From positions 1 to 64,000 of the forward strand of contig SFVC01000016.1 of the NCBI GenBank assembly GCA_004560375.1: 64,000 nucleotides of DNA. The letters are read 5' to 3'. Made by a program: the position numbers and the translations under genes. Origin of the DNA: a bacterium (GTDB lineage: Bacteria > Bacillota > Clostridia > Oscillospirales > Oscillospiraceae). Numbering within the stretch: position 1 is the stretch's first letter; every line of letters begins with the position of its first letter. The notes under the pieces were generated by a model. The model saw only the letters and a program-made list of their open reading frames with translations, was not told where the DNA came from and searched no databases. This document shows positions 48,107 through 57,119 of this stretch, one piece after another.

Positions 48107-48706
48107 ATGAACATCGTCTGTTTGGATATGGAGGGCGTCCTGGTTCCCGAGATCTGGATCGCCTTTTCCCAGGCCAGCGGCATCCCGGAGCTGGCCCGCA
48201 CCACCCGGGACGAGCCCGACTACGACAAGCTCATGACCTGGCGGCTGGGCGTGCTGCGCGAGCATGGGCTGGGCCTCAGCGAGATCCAGGCCGTCATCGC
48301 GAAAATCGATCCCCTTCCCGGGGCAAAGGAGTTTTTGGACGAGCTGCGCCAACTCACCCAGGTGGTGATTTTGAGCGACACCTTCGAGCAGTTCGCCAAG
48401 CCCCTCATGGCCAAGCTGGGCTGGCCCGCCCTGTTCTGCAATACCCTGGAGGTGGGGTCGAGCGGCGAGATCACCGGCTACAAAATGCGGTGCGCCAAGT
48501 CCAAGCTCACCACGGTGAAGGCCCTCCAGTCCTGCGGCTTCGACACCATCGCCGCCGGGGACAGCTTCAATGACCTGGCCATGATCCAGGCGGGCAAGGC
48601 GGGCTTCCTGTTCAAATCCACCCCCCAGATCAAGGCGGATTATCCCCACATCCCCGCCTTTGAGGAGTTTGACGATCTGCTCCACGCCATCAAGGCCGCC
48701 CTGTAA
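48107..48706 (+). CDS. thrH: Phosphoserine phosphatase / homoserine phosphotransferase (ThrH)
   Basis: 199 aa HAD enzyme. CLDMEGVLVPEIWIAF (about 5-20) has the ThrH-specific D-x-E-G form instead of DxD; VVILSDTFEQFAKPLMAKLG (motif II) and AAGDSFNDLAMIQAGKAG (motif IV) follow. ThrH acts on phosphoserine and can transfer phosphate to homoserine. GGAAAGGAAG precedes the ATG. It sits between an aminotransferase and a DUF1015 gene. Confidence 0.93.
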   Translation: MNIVCLDMEGVLVPEIWIAFSQASGIPELARTTRDEPDYDKLMTWRLGVLREHGLGLSEIQAVIAKIDPLPGAKEFLDELRQLTQVVILSDTFEQFAKPLMAKLGWPALFCNTLEVGSSGEITGYKMRCAKSKLTTVKALQSCGFDTIAAGDSFNDLAMIQAGKAGFLFKSTPQIKADYPHIPAFEEFDDLLHAIKAAL

Positions 48707-48738
48707 CGCACATCTTCCTTTGAAAAGAGGTTTTCGCC

Positions 48739-50028
48739 ATGAAAGCTGATTTCACCAACCTCCCCTTCCGCCCCGCCGACATCCTGCTGCCCCAGGGCTG
48801 CGACTACGACAAGTGGGCCGTGGTGGCCTGCGATCAGTACACCTCCCAACCCGAGTACTGGCAGCGGGTGGAGGAGCGGGTAGGCCGGGCCCCCTCCGCC
48901 CTGCGGCTCATCCTGCCCGAGAGCAGCCTGGACGGCCCCCAGGTGGAGATGGACATCATGGACATCAACGCCACCATGGCCCGGTACGTCCGGGAGGGCC
49001 GGTTTAAAACCCTGCCCGGGGCCCTGATCTACGTGGAGCGCACCCTGGACAACGGCAAGGTGCGCCGGGGGCTGGTGGGCATGGCGGATCTCAAGGATTA
49101 CGACTATGAGCCCGGCTCCGACGCCCTCATCCGGGCCACCGAAGGGGTGGTCATGCCCCGCATACCGCCCCGGGTGGCGGTGCGGAAGAACGCCCCCATC
49201 GAACTGCCCCATGCCATGCTGCTCACCGACGACCCCGGCCGCACCGTCATTGAGCCTCTGGCGGCCCAGACCGCTTCCATGGAGCTGCTGTATGACTTCG
49301 ACCTGATGGAGCGGGGGGGCCACCTGAAGGGCTGGCGTTTAGGCGAGGCCCAGCTGGCCCAGGTGGCCGGGGCGCTGTCCGCCCTGGCCCAGCCCGCCGC
49401 CTTCAACGCCCGGTATGGCACGGAGCGCCAGCCCGTCATGCTGTTCGCCGTGGGGGACGGCAACCACTCCCTGGCCACCGCCAAGGAGTGCTACGAGCGG
49501 CAGAAGCGGCTCAACCCGCCGGAAAAGTGGGACTCCCTCCCCGCCCGGTTCACCCTGTGCGAGCTGGTGAACCTCCACGACGACAGCCTGGGGTTCGAGC
49601 CCATCCACCGGGTGGTGTTCCACACCGAGCCGGACGCCCTGCTGGACGCCCTGATCCGGGCCTTCCCCGGCGCCCGCCGGGGGGCGGGGTCGGTGGAGGA
49701 CGGCCTGTCCCTGCGGTACGTCTCCGCCGGTGGGGAGGGCGTGATCACCCTGCCCCGCTCCGCCGCCCAACTGCCCGTGGGAGCTCTCCAGGGCTTCCTG
49801 GACGACTATCTGATGTCCCACAAGGGCCGGGTGGACTACATCCACGGGGAGGCCGTGGCCCGGGAGTTCGCCGCCCGCCCCGGCAACCTGGCCTTCCTCC
49901 TGCCCCCCATGGACAAGCGGGAGCTGTTCCCTACGGTCATACACGAGGGGGCCCTGCCCCGCAAGACCTTCTCCATGGGAGAGCCCCACGACAAACGGTT
50001 CTACCTGGAGGCCCGGAAGATCCGCTGA
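48739..50028 (+). CDS. DUF1015 family protein
   Basis: 429 aa. FRPADILLPQGCDYDKWAVVACDQYTSQPEYW near the N-terminus, PVMLFAVGDGNHSLATAKECYE (about 233-254, the GDGNHS signature) and a C-terminal FLLPPMDKRELFPTVIHEGALPRKTFS. DUF1015 genes often neighbour serine-biosynthesis genes; a kinase-like role with serine has been proposed for relatives, from memory. With ThrH and an aminotransferase here, a serine-linked function is a reasonable inference. Confidence 0.92.
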   Translation: MKADFTNLPFRPADILLPQGCDYDKWAVVACDQYTSQPEYWQRVEERVGRAPSALRLILPESSLDGPQVEMDIMDINATMARYVREGRFKTLPGALIYVERTLDNGKVRRGLVGMADLKDYDYEPGSDALIRATEGVVMPRIPPRVAVRKNAPIELPHAMLLTDDPGRTVIEPLAAQTASMELLYDFDLMERGGHLKGWRLGEAQLAQVAGALSALAQPAAFNARYGTERQPVMLFAVGDGNHSLATAKECYERQKRLNPPEKWDSLPARFTLCELVNLHDDSLGFEPIHRVVFHTEPDALLDALIRAFPGARRGAGSVEDGLSLRYVSAGGEGVITLPRSAAQLPVGALQGFLDDYLMSHKGRVDYIHGEAVAREFAARPGNLAFLLPPMDKRELFPTVIHEGALPRKTFSMGEPHDKRFYLEARKIR

Positions 50029-50183
50029 ACTCCGCACCTCCCGCCCCCCGTCCCCGGCGCGGCTTCCGCCCGGACGCCGGGGGGCGCCTCTGTTCACAAA
50101 TTATTAAATAGACTTTTTCCCCGGCTTGTGCTAAACTGTATAAGATTGTATCAGATTATGGACGGAACACAGGAGGGATGGCC

Positions 50184-50906
50184 GTGCGGGTAGACGTGCT
50201 GGGCGTGGCCTTTGACAATGTGACGCTGGACGAGGCGGTGGAGCGGGCCATGGCTCTGCTGGAGGAGGACGGCCCCCATCTGGCCGCCACCCCCAACCCG
50301 GAGATCGTCCAGTGCGCCGGAAAGGATCCCGAGTACGCCCGGATTCTGGCGGACGCCGATCTGGTCATACCCGACGGGATCGGCATCATCCACGCCGCCA
50401 AAATTTTGGGCCGCCCCCTGAAGGGCCGGGTGCCCGGCATCGACTTCGCCGCCGCCCTCATGGGCCGCATGGCGGAGACGGGCAGGCGGCTGTTCCTGCT
50501 GGGGGCCGCCCCCGGCGTGGCGGAGCAGGCCGCCGTCCACCTCCAGGCCGCCCACCCCGGGCTTGTGATCTGCGGCACCCACGACGGCTACTTCCAGGAG
50601 GACGGCCCGGTGGTGCGGAAGATCCGGGACGCCCGGGCGGACGTGGTGTTCGTGTGCCTGGGCTTCCCCAAGCAGGAGAAGTGGATCGCCGCCCACGGGG
50701 CGGAGACGGGGGCCCGGCTGCTCATCGGGCTGGGCGGCTCCCTGGACGTGTTCGCCGGCAAGGTGGAGCGGGCCCCGGAGCAGTTCCAGAAGCTGGGGCT
50801 GGAGTGGCTCTACCGGCTGATGAAGCAGCCCTCCCGGGCGGGCCGGATGGCCAAGCTGCCGTTGTTCCTGGCGTCGGCGGCGGGGGCCCGGATCCGCGGG
50901 AAATAG
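50184..50906 (+). CDS. WecG/TagA/CpsF family glycosyltransferase (GT26)
   Basis: 240 aa. VDVLGVAFDNVTLDEAVERA (about 3-22), LAATPNPEIVQCAG, VIPDGIGIIHAAKILG (about 68) and FVCLGFPKQEKWIAAHGAETG (about 154-174) are the GT26 core motifs. Adds ManNAc-like sugars to undecaprenyl-linked intermediates for wall polymers. The GTG at 50184 is chosen since GGAGG lies 8 nt away; the ATG at 50178 is too close to it. No other wall-teichoic genes are adjacent. Confidence 0.93.
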   Translation: MRVDVLGVAFDNVTLDEAVERAMALLEEDGPHLAATPNPEIVQCAGKDPEYARILADADLVIPDGIGIIHAAKILGRPLKGRVPGIDFAAALMGRMAETGRRLFLLGAAPGVAEQAAVHLQAAHPGLVICGTHDGYFQEDGPVVRKIRDARADVVFVCLGFPKQEKWIAAHGAETGARLLIGLGGSLDVFAGKVERAPEQFQKLGLEWLYRLMKQPSRAGRMAKLPLFLASAAGARIRGK

Positions 50907-50946
50907 ACGTTTACAAGATGATATCATGTGGAGAGGTGGAACCGGA

Positions 50947-51504
50947 ATGGTTTATATTCTGCTGGGCGAAGGCTTCGAGGAGGCCGAGGCCCTGGTGACG
51001 GCGGACGTGCTGCGCCGGGCCGATGTGGCCGTGGCCCTGACGGGCATCGGCGGGGACTTTGTCACCGGATCCCACGGCATCACGGTGAAGGCCGACCTGT
51101 CCGTGGACAACGTCACGCTGGAGGCGGGCGACATGGTGGTGCTCCCCGGCGGCATGGGGGGCGTGGCCTCCATGGAGAGCAGCGACGCCGCCATGGCCCT
51201 GATCCGCCAGGCGGCGGGCGATCCCGAGATCTGGCTGGCCGCCATCTGCGCCGCCCCCACCCTGCTGGCCCGGGCGGGCCTGCTGCCCAAGGGCGTGCCC
51301 TGCGTGTGCTACCCGGGCATGGAGGGGGAGCTGGCCCAGGCCGGCGCCTCCCCCCAGATGGATCAGGCGGTGGTGATCCAGGGCAAGCTGATCACCAGCC
51401 AGGCCCCCGGCACCGTCTTCGACTTCGCCCTGGCTCTGGCGGAGCAGCTGGCGGGCATCCCCGCCGCCTGCCGCGTCCACGGCGACCTCCACTACGGCGC
51501 ATGA
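50947..51504 (+). CDS. DJ-1/PfpI family protein
   Basis: 185 aa. LLGEGFEEAEALVTADVLRRA (about 5-25, conserved Glu), VLPGGMGGVASM (about 67) and the nucleophile elbow LAAICAAPTLLARAGLL with Cys (about 101). Resembles DJ-1/ThiJ proteins linked to glyoxal or stress responses. GAGGTGG lies 7 nt before the ATG at 50947. Its stop overlaps the next start (ATGA). Confidence 0.92.
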   Translation: MVYILLGEGFEEAEALVTADVLRRADVAVALTGIGGDFVTGSHGITVKADLSVDNVTLEAGDMVVLPGGMGGVASMESSDAAMALIRQAAGDPEIWLAAICAAPTLLARAGLLPKGVPCVCYPGMEGELAQAGASPQMDQAVVIQGKLITSQAPGTVFDFALALAEQLAGIPAACRVHGDLHYGA

Positions 51505-52028
51505 CGGTCAAGGAGCGCAAGGAGGAGCTGCGCCGCCACGCCGCCGCCCTGCCCCAGGTGGAGGCGGGGGCGCTGTTTGAGCGGTTCCTGGCCCTCCCCC
51601 AGGTGGAGGCGGCAAGCACCGTGATGGCCTTTTACGGCACCGGCCGGGAGCCGGACACCGTGCCCCTGATCCGGGCCCTGCTGGATATGGGCAAGCGGGT
51701 GGCCCTGCCGGTGGTGCTGCCCCACCGGGGGATGGAGGCCCGGCAAGTGCTGGATCTGGATCGGCTTGTCCCCAACCGGTTCGGCATCCCCGAGCCGGAC
51801 GGGGACTGCCCCATCATCCCCAAGGGGGAGATCGAGACGGCCCTGATCCCCCACCTCATGTGCGACCGGGAGGGCTACCGCCTGGGCTGGGGCGGGGGGT
51901 ATTACGACCGCTGGCTGGTGGACTTCCCCGGCTTTACGGTGTGCGTGTGCCGCCGGGGGCGGCTGGTGGAGCATATGCCCCGGGAGGAGTTCGACGTGCC
52001 GGTAAAGCTCGTCCTGATTGAGGAATAA
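51501..52028 (+). CDS. 5-formyltetrahydrofolate cyclo-ligase
   Basis: 175 aa. VMAFYGTGREPDTVPLIRALLDMGKRVALPVV with the substrate-binding part, FGIPEPDG and the C-terminal signature GYRLGWGGGYYDRWL (about 131-145). Converts 5-formyl-THF to 5,10-methenyl-THF. Translationally coupled to the DJ-1 gene. A hairpin follows. Confidence 0.95.
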   Translation: MTVKERKEELRRHAAALPQVEAGALFERFLALPQVEAASTVMAFYGTGREPDTVPLIRALLDMGKRVALPVVLPHRGMEARQVLDLDRLVPNRFGIPEPDGDCPIIPKGEIETALIPHLMCDREGYRLGWGGGYYDRWLVDFPGFTVCVCRRGRLVEHMPREEFDVPVKLVLIEE

Positions 52029-52032
52029 CGGG

Positions 52033-52056
52033 GGCGGAGGGCTTGCGCCCTCCGCC
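52033..52056 (+). terminator. Hairpin after the cyclo-ligase gene
   Basis: Perfect 10-bp stem GGCGGAGGGC/GCCCTCCGCC, TTGC loop, followed by TGTTGG. Confidence 0.65.
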
Positions 52057-52222
52057 TGTTGGGTATGGTATTGCGCCCGCGGCATTGTCACGCTGTGCGC
52101 CCTTCGCGACGGCGCCTAAGCCCCTCCGACTTCGCAAAAACCCGCCGGGGCCTGCGGCCCCTCTGGGTTTTCGCTCCGCTCCGGGTCTTAGTCACCTGCT
52201 CCCGGGCGCTCCGCGCTTCTGG

Positions 52223-52426
52223 TTAGCAGCAACCGTCGTTGCAGCCGCAGTTGTTGTTGCCGCAGCCACAGCCGCAGCCGTTGTTGTTACCGCCACAGCA
52301 GCAGCAGCAACCGTTGTTGTTGCCGCCCCAGCTGTTCCCGTTGCCGCAGCAGCAGCACAGCAGGAGGATCAGGATGATGATCCACCAGCAGCCCCCGCCG
52401 AAACCACCATTGTTACCACAACACAT
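52223..52426 (-). CDS. Cys/Gly/Asn-rich mini-protein with membrane segment, 67 aa
   Basis: 19 Cys and about 19 Gly in 67 residues. One hydrophobic stretch WWIIILILLL (about 14-23) is flanked by CCC runs, then CCCCCGGNNNGCGCGCGNNN-type repeats. GAGGTGAC lies 6 nt before the ATG, and the hydrophobic block is unlikely by chance, so I consider it real. Small Cys/Gly/Asn-rich proteins with a WIIILIL helix occur in gut clostridia (from memory). Spore-coat or metal-binding roles are possible. Confidence 0.7.
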   Translation of the reverse strand: MCCGNNGGFGGGCWWIIILILLLCCCCGNGNSWGGNNNGCCCCCGGNNNGCGCGCGNNNCGCNDGCC

Positions 52427-52643
52427 GATTTTGTCACCTCACTGAAGATTTGTCCGGTCTCGGAGACCGGCTCGGACGTCGGGTTCCCCCGGCGCCGGAG
52501 CGGATCCTCGAAGCCGACGGGCCCGGCGGCCGGTTTGGCTTCCGTTCCCGTTTCTGGGTCATACTATGCGGCGGGCGGGAAAGGGGTTCCCGCCGCCCCA
52601 CCCCCGGTTTCCCCGGGCCATCCTATCGTAAGGAGTGAAGCAA

Positions 52644-53888
52644 ATGGCAGAAGGCAGACGCGCCGCCCCCCGCGGGTCAGGCGACCGCGGCCGCTCCCAG
52701 CGCGATCAGAGCGGCCGGGAGCGCTATAATTACGACCGCCCCGAGCGGGGTCAGAGCAGTCAGTCCCCCTCCCAGCGCCGCCCCCGGCGCTCCTCCCGGC
52801 TGAAACGCAGCGCCGGCGCCCGGGTGGCCGGGGCCTTTTTATACGTGCTGCTGGTCATCGGCCTGTCCGCCATCCTGGCCACCCTGGGCTGGGTGTGGGC
52901 CTGCGACCTGCTGGGCCTGAACAAGGAGGCCGTGTCGGTGGAGATCACCATCGACGAGGACACCCAGTTCAGCCAGGTGGTGGACACTCTGGAGGAGGAG
53001 GGCCTCATCGAGTACAAATTCCTGTTCAAGCTCTACGCCTGGTTCTCCCACGCCGAGGACAAGATCGCCCCGGGCACCTACACCCTGGACACCGAGATGG
53101 ACTACCGGGCGCTGGTGTCCAACATGGGCTCGTCGTCCACCACCCGGAAGACCATCGACCTCACCATCCCCGAGGGCTACACCATCGACCAGCTTTTCGA
53201 GCTGCTGGATAAACGGGGGGTGGCCTCGGTGGACAGGCTCCGGGATATGTCCGCCAACTGGGACTACGCCTTCGACTGGCTCCAGGGCGTCCCCCTGGGG
53301 GACTACCACCGGCTGGAGGGCTACCTGTTCCCGGACACCTACACCTTTGAGCTGGGGGAGAACCCCAAGTACGTGCTCAACAAGATGCTGGTGAACTTCG
53401 ACGCCAAGATGGATCAGTATCTGGATCGCTTTGCCGGGGAGGGGGAGAACGCCCCCGCCTACTCCCTCCACGACGTCGTCACCATCGCCTCCCTCATCGA
53501 GAAGGAGACGGACGGCACCAACACCGACGAGCGCAGCGACTACCGCCAGATCTCCTCCGTCATCTACAACCGGCTGGAGCACCCGGAGGCGGAGACGGTG
53601 GGCCTGCTCCAGATCGACGCCACCCTGGCCTACCTCAACGGCGGCAAGGTGCCCACCGAGGCGGATAAGGCCATCGACTCCCCCTACAACACCTACAAGT
53701 ACGCGGGCCTGCCCAAGGGGCCCATCTCCAACCCGGGCATGACCTCCCTGCTGGCCGCCATGGATCCGGACAGCACCAACTACTATTACTACGCCCTGAA
53801 CCCGGAGACGAAGCAGCACGAGTACAGCCGCACCCTGGCGGAGCACCAGGCCAAGCTGGATCGCTTTGCCGCCGCCGGCAATGGGTAA
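52644..53888 (+). CDS. mltG: Endolytic transglycosylase MltG (YceG-like)
   Basis: 414 aa. A long basic, Arg/Ser-rich cytoplasmic N-terminus (about 1-60), one helix (about 65-90), a LysM-like region, then the YceG catalytic domain with TIASLIEKETDG (Glu, about 284), YRQISSVIYNRLEH, LLQIDATLAYL and GLPKGPISNPGM. It cuts nascent glycan strands outside the membrane. The ATG at 52644 with AAGGAG upstream is preferred to a GTG at 52635. It overlaps the next gene by 8 nt. Confidence 0.93.
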   Translation: MAEGRRAAPRGSGDRGRSQRDQSGRERYNYDRPERGQSSQSPSQRRPRRSSRLKRSAGARVAGAFLYVLLVIGLSAILATLGWVWACDLLGLNKEAVSVEITIDEDTQFSQVVDTLEEEGLIEYKFLFKLYAWFSHAEDKIAPGTYTLDTEMDYRALVSNMGSSSTTRKTIDLTIPEGYTIDQLFELLDKRGVASVDRLRDMSANWDYAFDWLQGVPLGDYHRLEGYLFPDTYTFELGENPKYVLNKMLVNFDAKMDQYLDRFAGEGENAPAYSLHDVVTIASLIEKETDGTNTDERSDYRQISSVIYNRLEHPEAETVGLLQIDATLAYLNGGKVPTEADKAIDSPYNTYKYAGLPKGPISNPGMTSLLAAMDPDSTNYYYYALNPETKQHEYSRTLAEHQAKLDRFAAAGNG

Positions 53889-55092
53889 GCCGGAGCTGCT
53901 CTCCCCCGCCGGGGATCGGGAGCGGCTGGACATGGCCCTGGCCTACGGGGCGGACGCGGTGTACCTGGCGGGGGACGCCTTCGGGATGCGGGCCTTCGCC
54001 GGCAACTTCGACCGGGACGGACTGGCGGAGGCGGTACGGCTTGCCCACGCAAAAGGGGTGCGCGTCCATGTGACCTGCAACACCCTGGCCCGGAACGACG
54101 AGGTCGCCCGCCTGCCCAAGTACCTGGAATACCTGGACGCCATCGGGGCGGACGCAGTCATCGCCGCCGGGGTGGACGTGCTGGCCCTGTGCAAACGGCA
54201 CGCCCCCCACGTGCAGGTGCATATGTCCACCCAGACCGGCATCACCAATTACGAGATGGCCCGGGTATGGCAGGAGCTGGGGGCCTCCCGGGTGATCCTG
54301 GCCCGGGAGCTGTCCCTGGACGAGGTGGCGGAGATCCGCGCGAAAGCCCCCAGGGGCCTGGAGGTGGAGGTCTTTGTCCACGGGGCCATGTGCGTGTCCT
54401 GGTCGGGCCGCTGCCTGCTGTCCAACTATATGACCGGGCGGGACGCCGCCCGGGGCGCCTGCGCCCAGCCCTGCCGCTACAAGTACGCCCTGGTGGAGGA
54501 GAAGCGCCCCGGGGAGTACTTCCCCGTGTTCGAGGAGAACGGCGAGACCTTCATCCTCAACAGCCGGGATATGTGCATGATCGACCACATCCCGGAGCTG
54601 ATGGCGGCGGGGGTGCACTCGCTGAAGATCGAGGGCCGGGCCAAGAGCGCCTACTACGCCGCCATGACCACCGCCGCCTACCGCCACGCCGTGGACGCGG
54701 CGGCGGAGGGGGTGCCGCTGGAGCCCGTCTGGCGCGCCGAGGTGGACAAGGTGAGCCACCGGCACTACTCCACCGGCTTCTGGTTCGGGCAGCCCGGGCA
54801 GTATACCCAGGACGCCCGGTACATCCGGGACTGGCAGGTGCTGGCGGTGGTGCTGGCCTGCGATGACGAGGGGAACGCCCTGCTGTCCCTGCGGAACAAG
54901 TTTGCCGCCGGGGACGAGATCGAGGTGGTGGGGCCGGACGTGGCCGCCTTCCCCCTGACCGCCCCTATGATGGAGGATCCGGACGGCCAGCCCCTGACGG
55001 AGCCCCGCCATCCCCGGATGGAGTTTCGCATGAGGCTGCCCCGGGCGGTGCCGCCCCTGTCCATCGTCCGGGCCTGCCGCCCAAGCTCGTAA
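53881..55092 (+). CDS. Peptidase U32 family protein (TrhP/RlhA-like)
   Basis: 403 aa. ELLSPAGDRERLDMALAYGADAVYLAG (about 4-30), VQVHMSTQTGITNYE, VFVHGAMCVSWSGRCLLSNY and CAQPCRYKY (the FeS-binding cysteines), SLKIEGRAKSAYYAA. The family (TrhP, YrrN/O) uses prephenate for tRNA U34 hydroxylation or makes rRNA ho5C. Chorismate-derived prephenate is made by genes at 15-24 kb. A protease role is no longer favoured. The ATG lies in the mltG end. Confidence 0.9.
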   Translation: MGKPELLSPAGDRERLDMALAYGADAVYLAGDAFGMRAFAGNFDRDGLAEAVRLAHAKGVRVHVTCNTLARNDEVARLPKYLEYLDAIGADAVIAAGVDVLALCKRHAPHVQVHMSTQTGITNYEMARVWQELGASRVILARELSLDEVAEIRAKAPRGLEVEVFVHGAMCVSWSGRCLLSNYMTGRDAARGACAQPCRYKYALVEEKRPGEYFPVFEENGETFILNSRDMCMIDHIPELMAAGVHSLKIEGRAKSAYYAAMTTAAYRHAVDAAAEGVPLEPVWRAEVDKVSHRHYSTGFWFGQPGQYTQDARYIRDWQVLAVVLACDDEGNALLSLRNKFAAGDEIEVVGPDVAAFPLTAPMMEDPDGQPLTEPRHPRMEFRMRLPRAVPPLSIVRACRPSS

Positions 55093-55101
55093 CCAAACTT
55101 A

Positions 55102-55130
55102 AACTGCCTGGGCGAACCGTCCAGGCAGTT
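55102..55130 (+). terminator. Terminator after the U32 gene
   Basis: 10-bp stem AACTGCCTGG/CCAGGCAGTT followed by TTC. Confidence 0.75.
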
Positions 55131-55152
55131 TTCAAACAGAGGAGGAACCCAC

Positions 55153-55632
55153 ATGAGACAGATGCGAAGGTTTAAGCAGGCCCTCACCCCGGAGGAGTGC
55201 GCCGCGGTGCTGGATCGGGGCACGTCCGGCGTGCTGGCCGTCATTGGGGACGGGGGCTGCCCCTACGCGGTGCCCCTGAGCTATGTGCGGCTGGATGGGA
55301 AGCTCTACTTCCACTTCGCCATGGCGGGCCACAAGCTGGACGCCATCCGGGCGGACAGCCGGGTCTCCTTCTGTGTCATCGATCAGGACAGGATTGTGCC
55401 GGAGGAGTACACCAGCTATTTCCGCTCGGTCATCGTGTTCGGAACCGCCCGGGTGGTGGGCGATCCGGTTGAGAAGCGCCGCTCCATCGACGCGCTGTGC
55501 GCCAAATACCGCCCCGGCTTTGAGGCGGAGCGGGCGGCGGAGATCGACGGCTCCTGGGATCGCTTCCTCATGGTAGAGCTGGCCCCGGAGCACATCACCG
55601 GCAAGCAGGCCAAGGAGCTGATGGGCCGGTAG
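55153..55632 (+). CDS. Pyridoxamine-5'-phosphate-oxidase-like flavoprotein
   Basis: 159 aa. LDRGTSGVLAVIGDGGCPYAVPLSYV (about 20-45), LYFHFAMAGHKLDAIRADSRVSFCVID (about 52-78) with the H-K-x-D-x-I-R pattern of NimA-like PNPOx proteins, and SVIVFGTARVV. Binds FMN or heme; reduces unknown substrates (nitroimidazole-resistance-type relatives). GAGGAGG precedes the ATG. Confidence 0.9.
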   Translation: MRQMRRFKQALTPEECAAVLDRGTSGVLAVIGDGGCPYAVPLSYVRLDGKLYFHFAMAGHKLDAIRADSRVSFCVIDQDRIVPEEYTSYFRSVIVFGTARVVGDPVEKRRSIDALCAKYRPGFEAERAAEIDGSWDRFLMVELAPEHITGKQAKELMGR

Positions 55633-55742
55633 GTATGCCTGGGCCCGTCCCCTGTATATAATTAGGACGCGCGCCCCTGCACGCCTGCGTACCGTCGTCC
55701 ACAATACCATGAAACAATTGATACTGATCGGAGGGTTCCACC

Positions 55743-56903
55743 GTGTTCAACGCCATTCTGCGCCGCATCCTCCCCGAGGGCAGCAACCCCTCCGATCCGG
55801 TTGTCCGCCGCCGCTGCGGCCTGGCCGCCGGAGGGATCGGGGTGGGGCTGAACCTGCTGCTGTTCGGGGGCAAGCTCCTGGCCGGCCTGCTCACCGGGGC
55901 CATCTCGGTGACCGCCGACGCCTTCAACAACCTGTCCGACGCCGCCGGCTCGGTGGTGACGCTGGCGGGCTTCCGCATGGCGGGCCAGCGGGCGGACGCC
56001 AAGCACCCCTTCGGCCACGGCCGGATCGAGTATCTGGCGGGGCTGGCGGTGTCCCTGCTCATCCTGCTGGTGGGGGTGGAGCTGGGCAAAAGCTCGGTGG
56101 ACAAGATCCTCCAGCCCGAAACCACAGCCCTCACCCCCCTGGCGGCGGGGGTGCTCATCGCGTCCATCCTGGTGAAGCTGTGGATGGGCTGGTTCAACGG
56201 CGCCCTGGGCCGGAAGACGGACTCCGCCGCCCTGAACGCCGCCTCCCTGGACGCCCGGACGGACGCCCTGGCCACCTCCGCGGTGCTGGTGGGGCTGGTC
56301 ATCTCCCGCCTCACCCACATCAATCTGGACGGCTGGCTGGGGCTGGCGGTGGCGGTGTTCATCCTGCGGGCTGGCTGGTCCGCCGCCCGGGACACCATCG
56401 ACCCCCTGCTGGGCGCCCAGCCCGACCCCGACGTGGTGGCGGACATTGAGGCCCTGATCCTGTCTCACCCCCCCGTGCTGGGCATACACGATCTGGTCAT
56501 CCACGACTACGGCCCCGGGCGGCGGATGATGTCCGTCCACGCCGAGGTGCCCGCCCGGAGCGGGCTGGTGGAGGTGCACGACGTCATCGATCACATCGAG
56601 CGGGAGCTGGGGGAGCGGTTCGGGCTGGAGGCGGTGATCCACCTGGATCCGGTGGAGCCGGAGGATCCCTATACCCGGCGGCTGCTGTCCCTGGCCTCCC
56701 AGGCCGCCCGGGAGCTGGATCCCGCCGCCACCATCCACGATCTGCGCCGCACCCCGGAGGGGGAGGTTTCCTTCGACGTGGTGGCCCCCTATGACGTGGC
56801 CCTCACCGACGAGGAGGTGCGCGCCGCCCTCACCCGCCGGCTGGAGGAGCTGGAGCCGGGGCTGCGCCCGGTGATCGGGGTGGATCGGAGCCACGTGCTG
56901 TAG
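55743..56903 (+). CDS. Cation diffusion facilitator transporter
   Basis: 386 aa. Six helices; metal site NNLSDAAGSVV (about 60) and KHPFGHGRIEYLAGL (about 86), DARTDALATSAVL (second site, about 174), then a cytoplasmic domain (about 215-300). Exports Zn/Mn/Fe in exchange for protons. The C-terminal 85 residues extend beyond the usual domain. GTG start after GGAGGG. Confidence 0.93.
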   Translation: MFNAILRRILPEGSNPSDPVVRRRCGLAAGGIGVGLNLLLFGGKLLAGLLTGAISVTADAFNNLSDAAGSVVTLAGFRMAGQRADAKHPFGHGRIEYLAGLAVSLLILLVGVELGKSSVDKILQPETTALTPLAAGVLIASILVKLWMGWFNGALGRKTDSAALNAASLDARTDALATSAVLVGLVISRLTHINLDGWLGLAVAVFILRAGWSAARDTIDPLLGAQPDPDVVADIEALILSHPPVLGIHDLVIHDYGPGRRMMSVHAEVPARSGLVEVHDVIDHIERELGERFGLEAVIHLDPVEPEDPYTRRLLSLASQAARELDPAATIHDLRRTPEGEVSFDVVAPYDVALTDEEVRAALTRRLEELEPGLRPVIGVDRSHVL

Positions 56904-56960
56904 GGTTCGCCGTGTTCACAAAAATCTGTGGAAATTTGGCAGGAGCCGGTTTATAATATC

Positions 56961-57089
56961 GTAGGGGAGGGGCTTGATTCTCGCCTTCGGCTCGGTCGGC
57001 GTTAGGCGATCCCCACCGGGGCTCAACGCCCCCTCCTGGGGAAAGGGTTTTTGACCCTTCAAGGCGGGAGGGGCAAGCCCCTCCCCTAC
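56961..57089. repeat. 129-bp MITE-like element with 16-bp terminal inverted repeats
   Basis: Ends GTAGGGGAGGGGCTTG (56961-56976) and CAAGCCCCTCCCCTAC (57074-57089) are perfect inverted repeats. The inside contains the 23-bp core at 56979-57001 (identical to 27062-27084). The right 26 bp are identical to 20842-20867. No open frame. Sits just before the response regulator. Confidence 0.7.
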
Positions 57090-57119
57090 ACAATGTATTT
57101 TGAGAAAGGGTGTGCTTTC

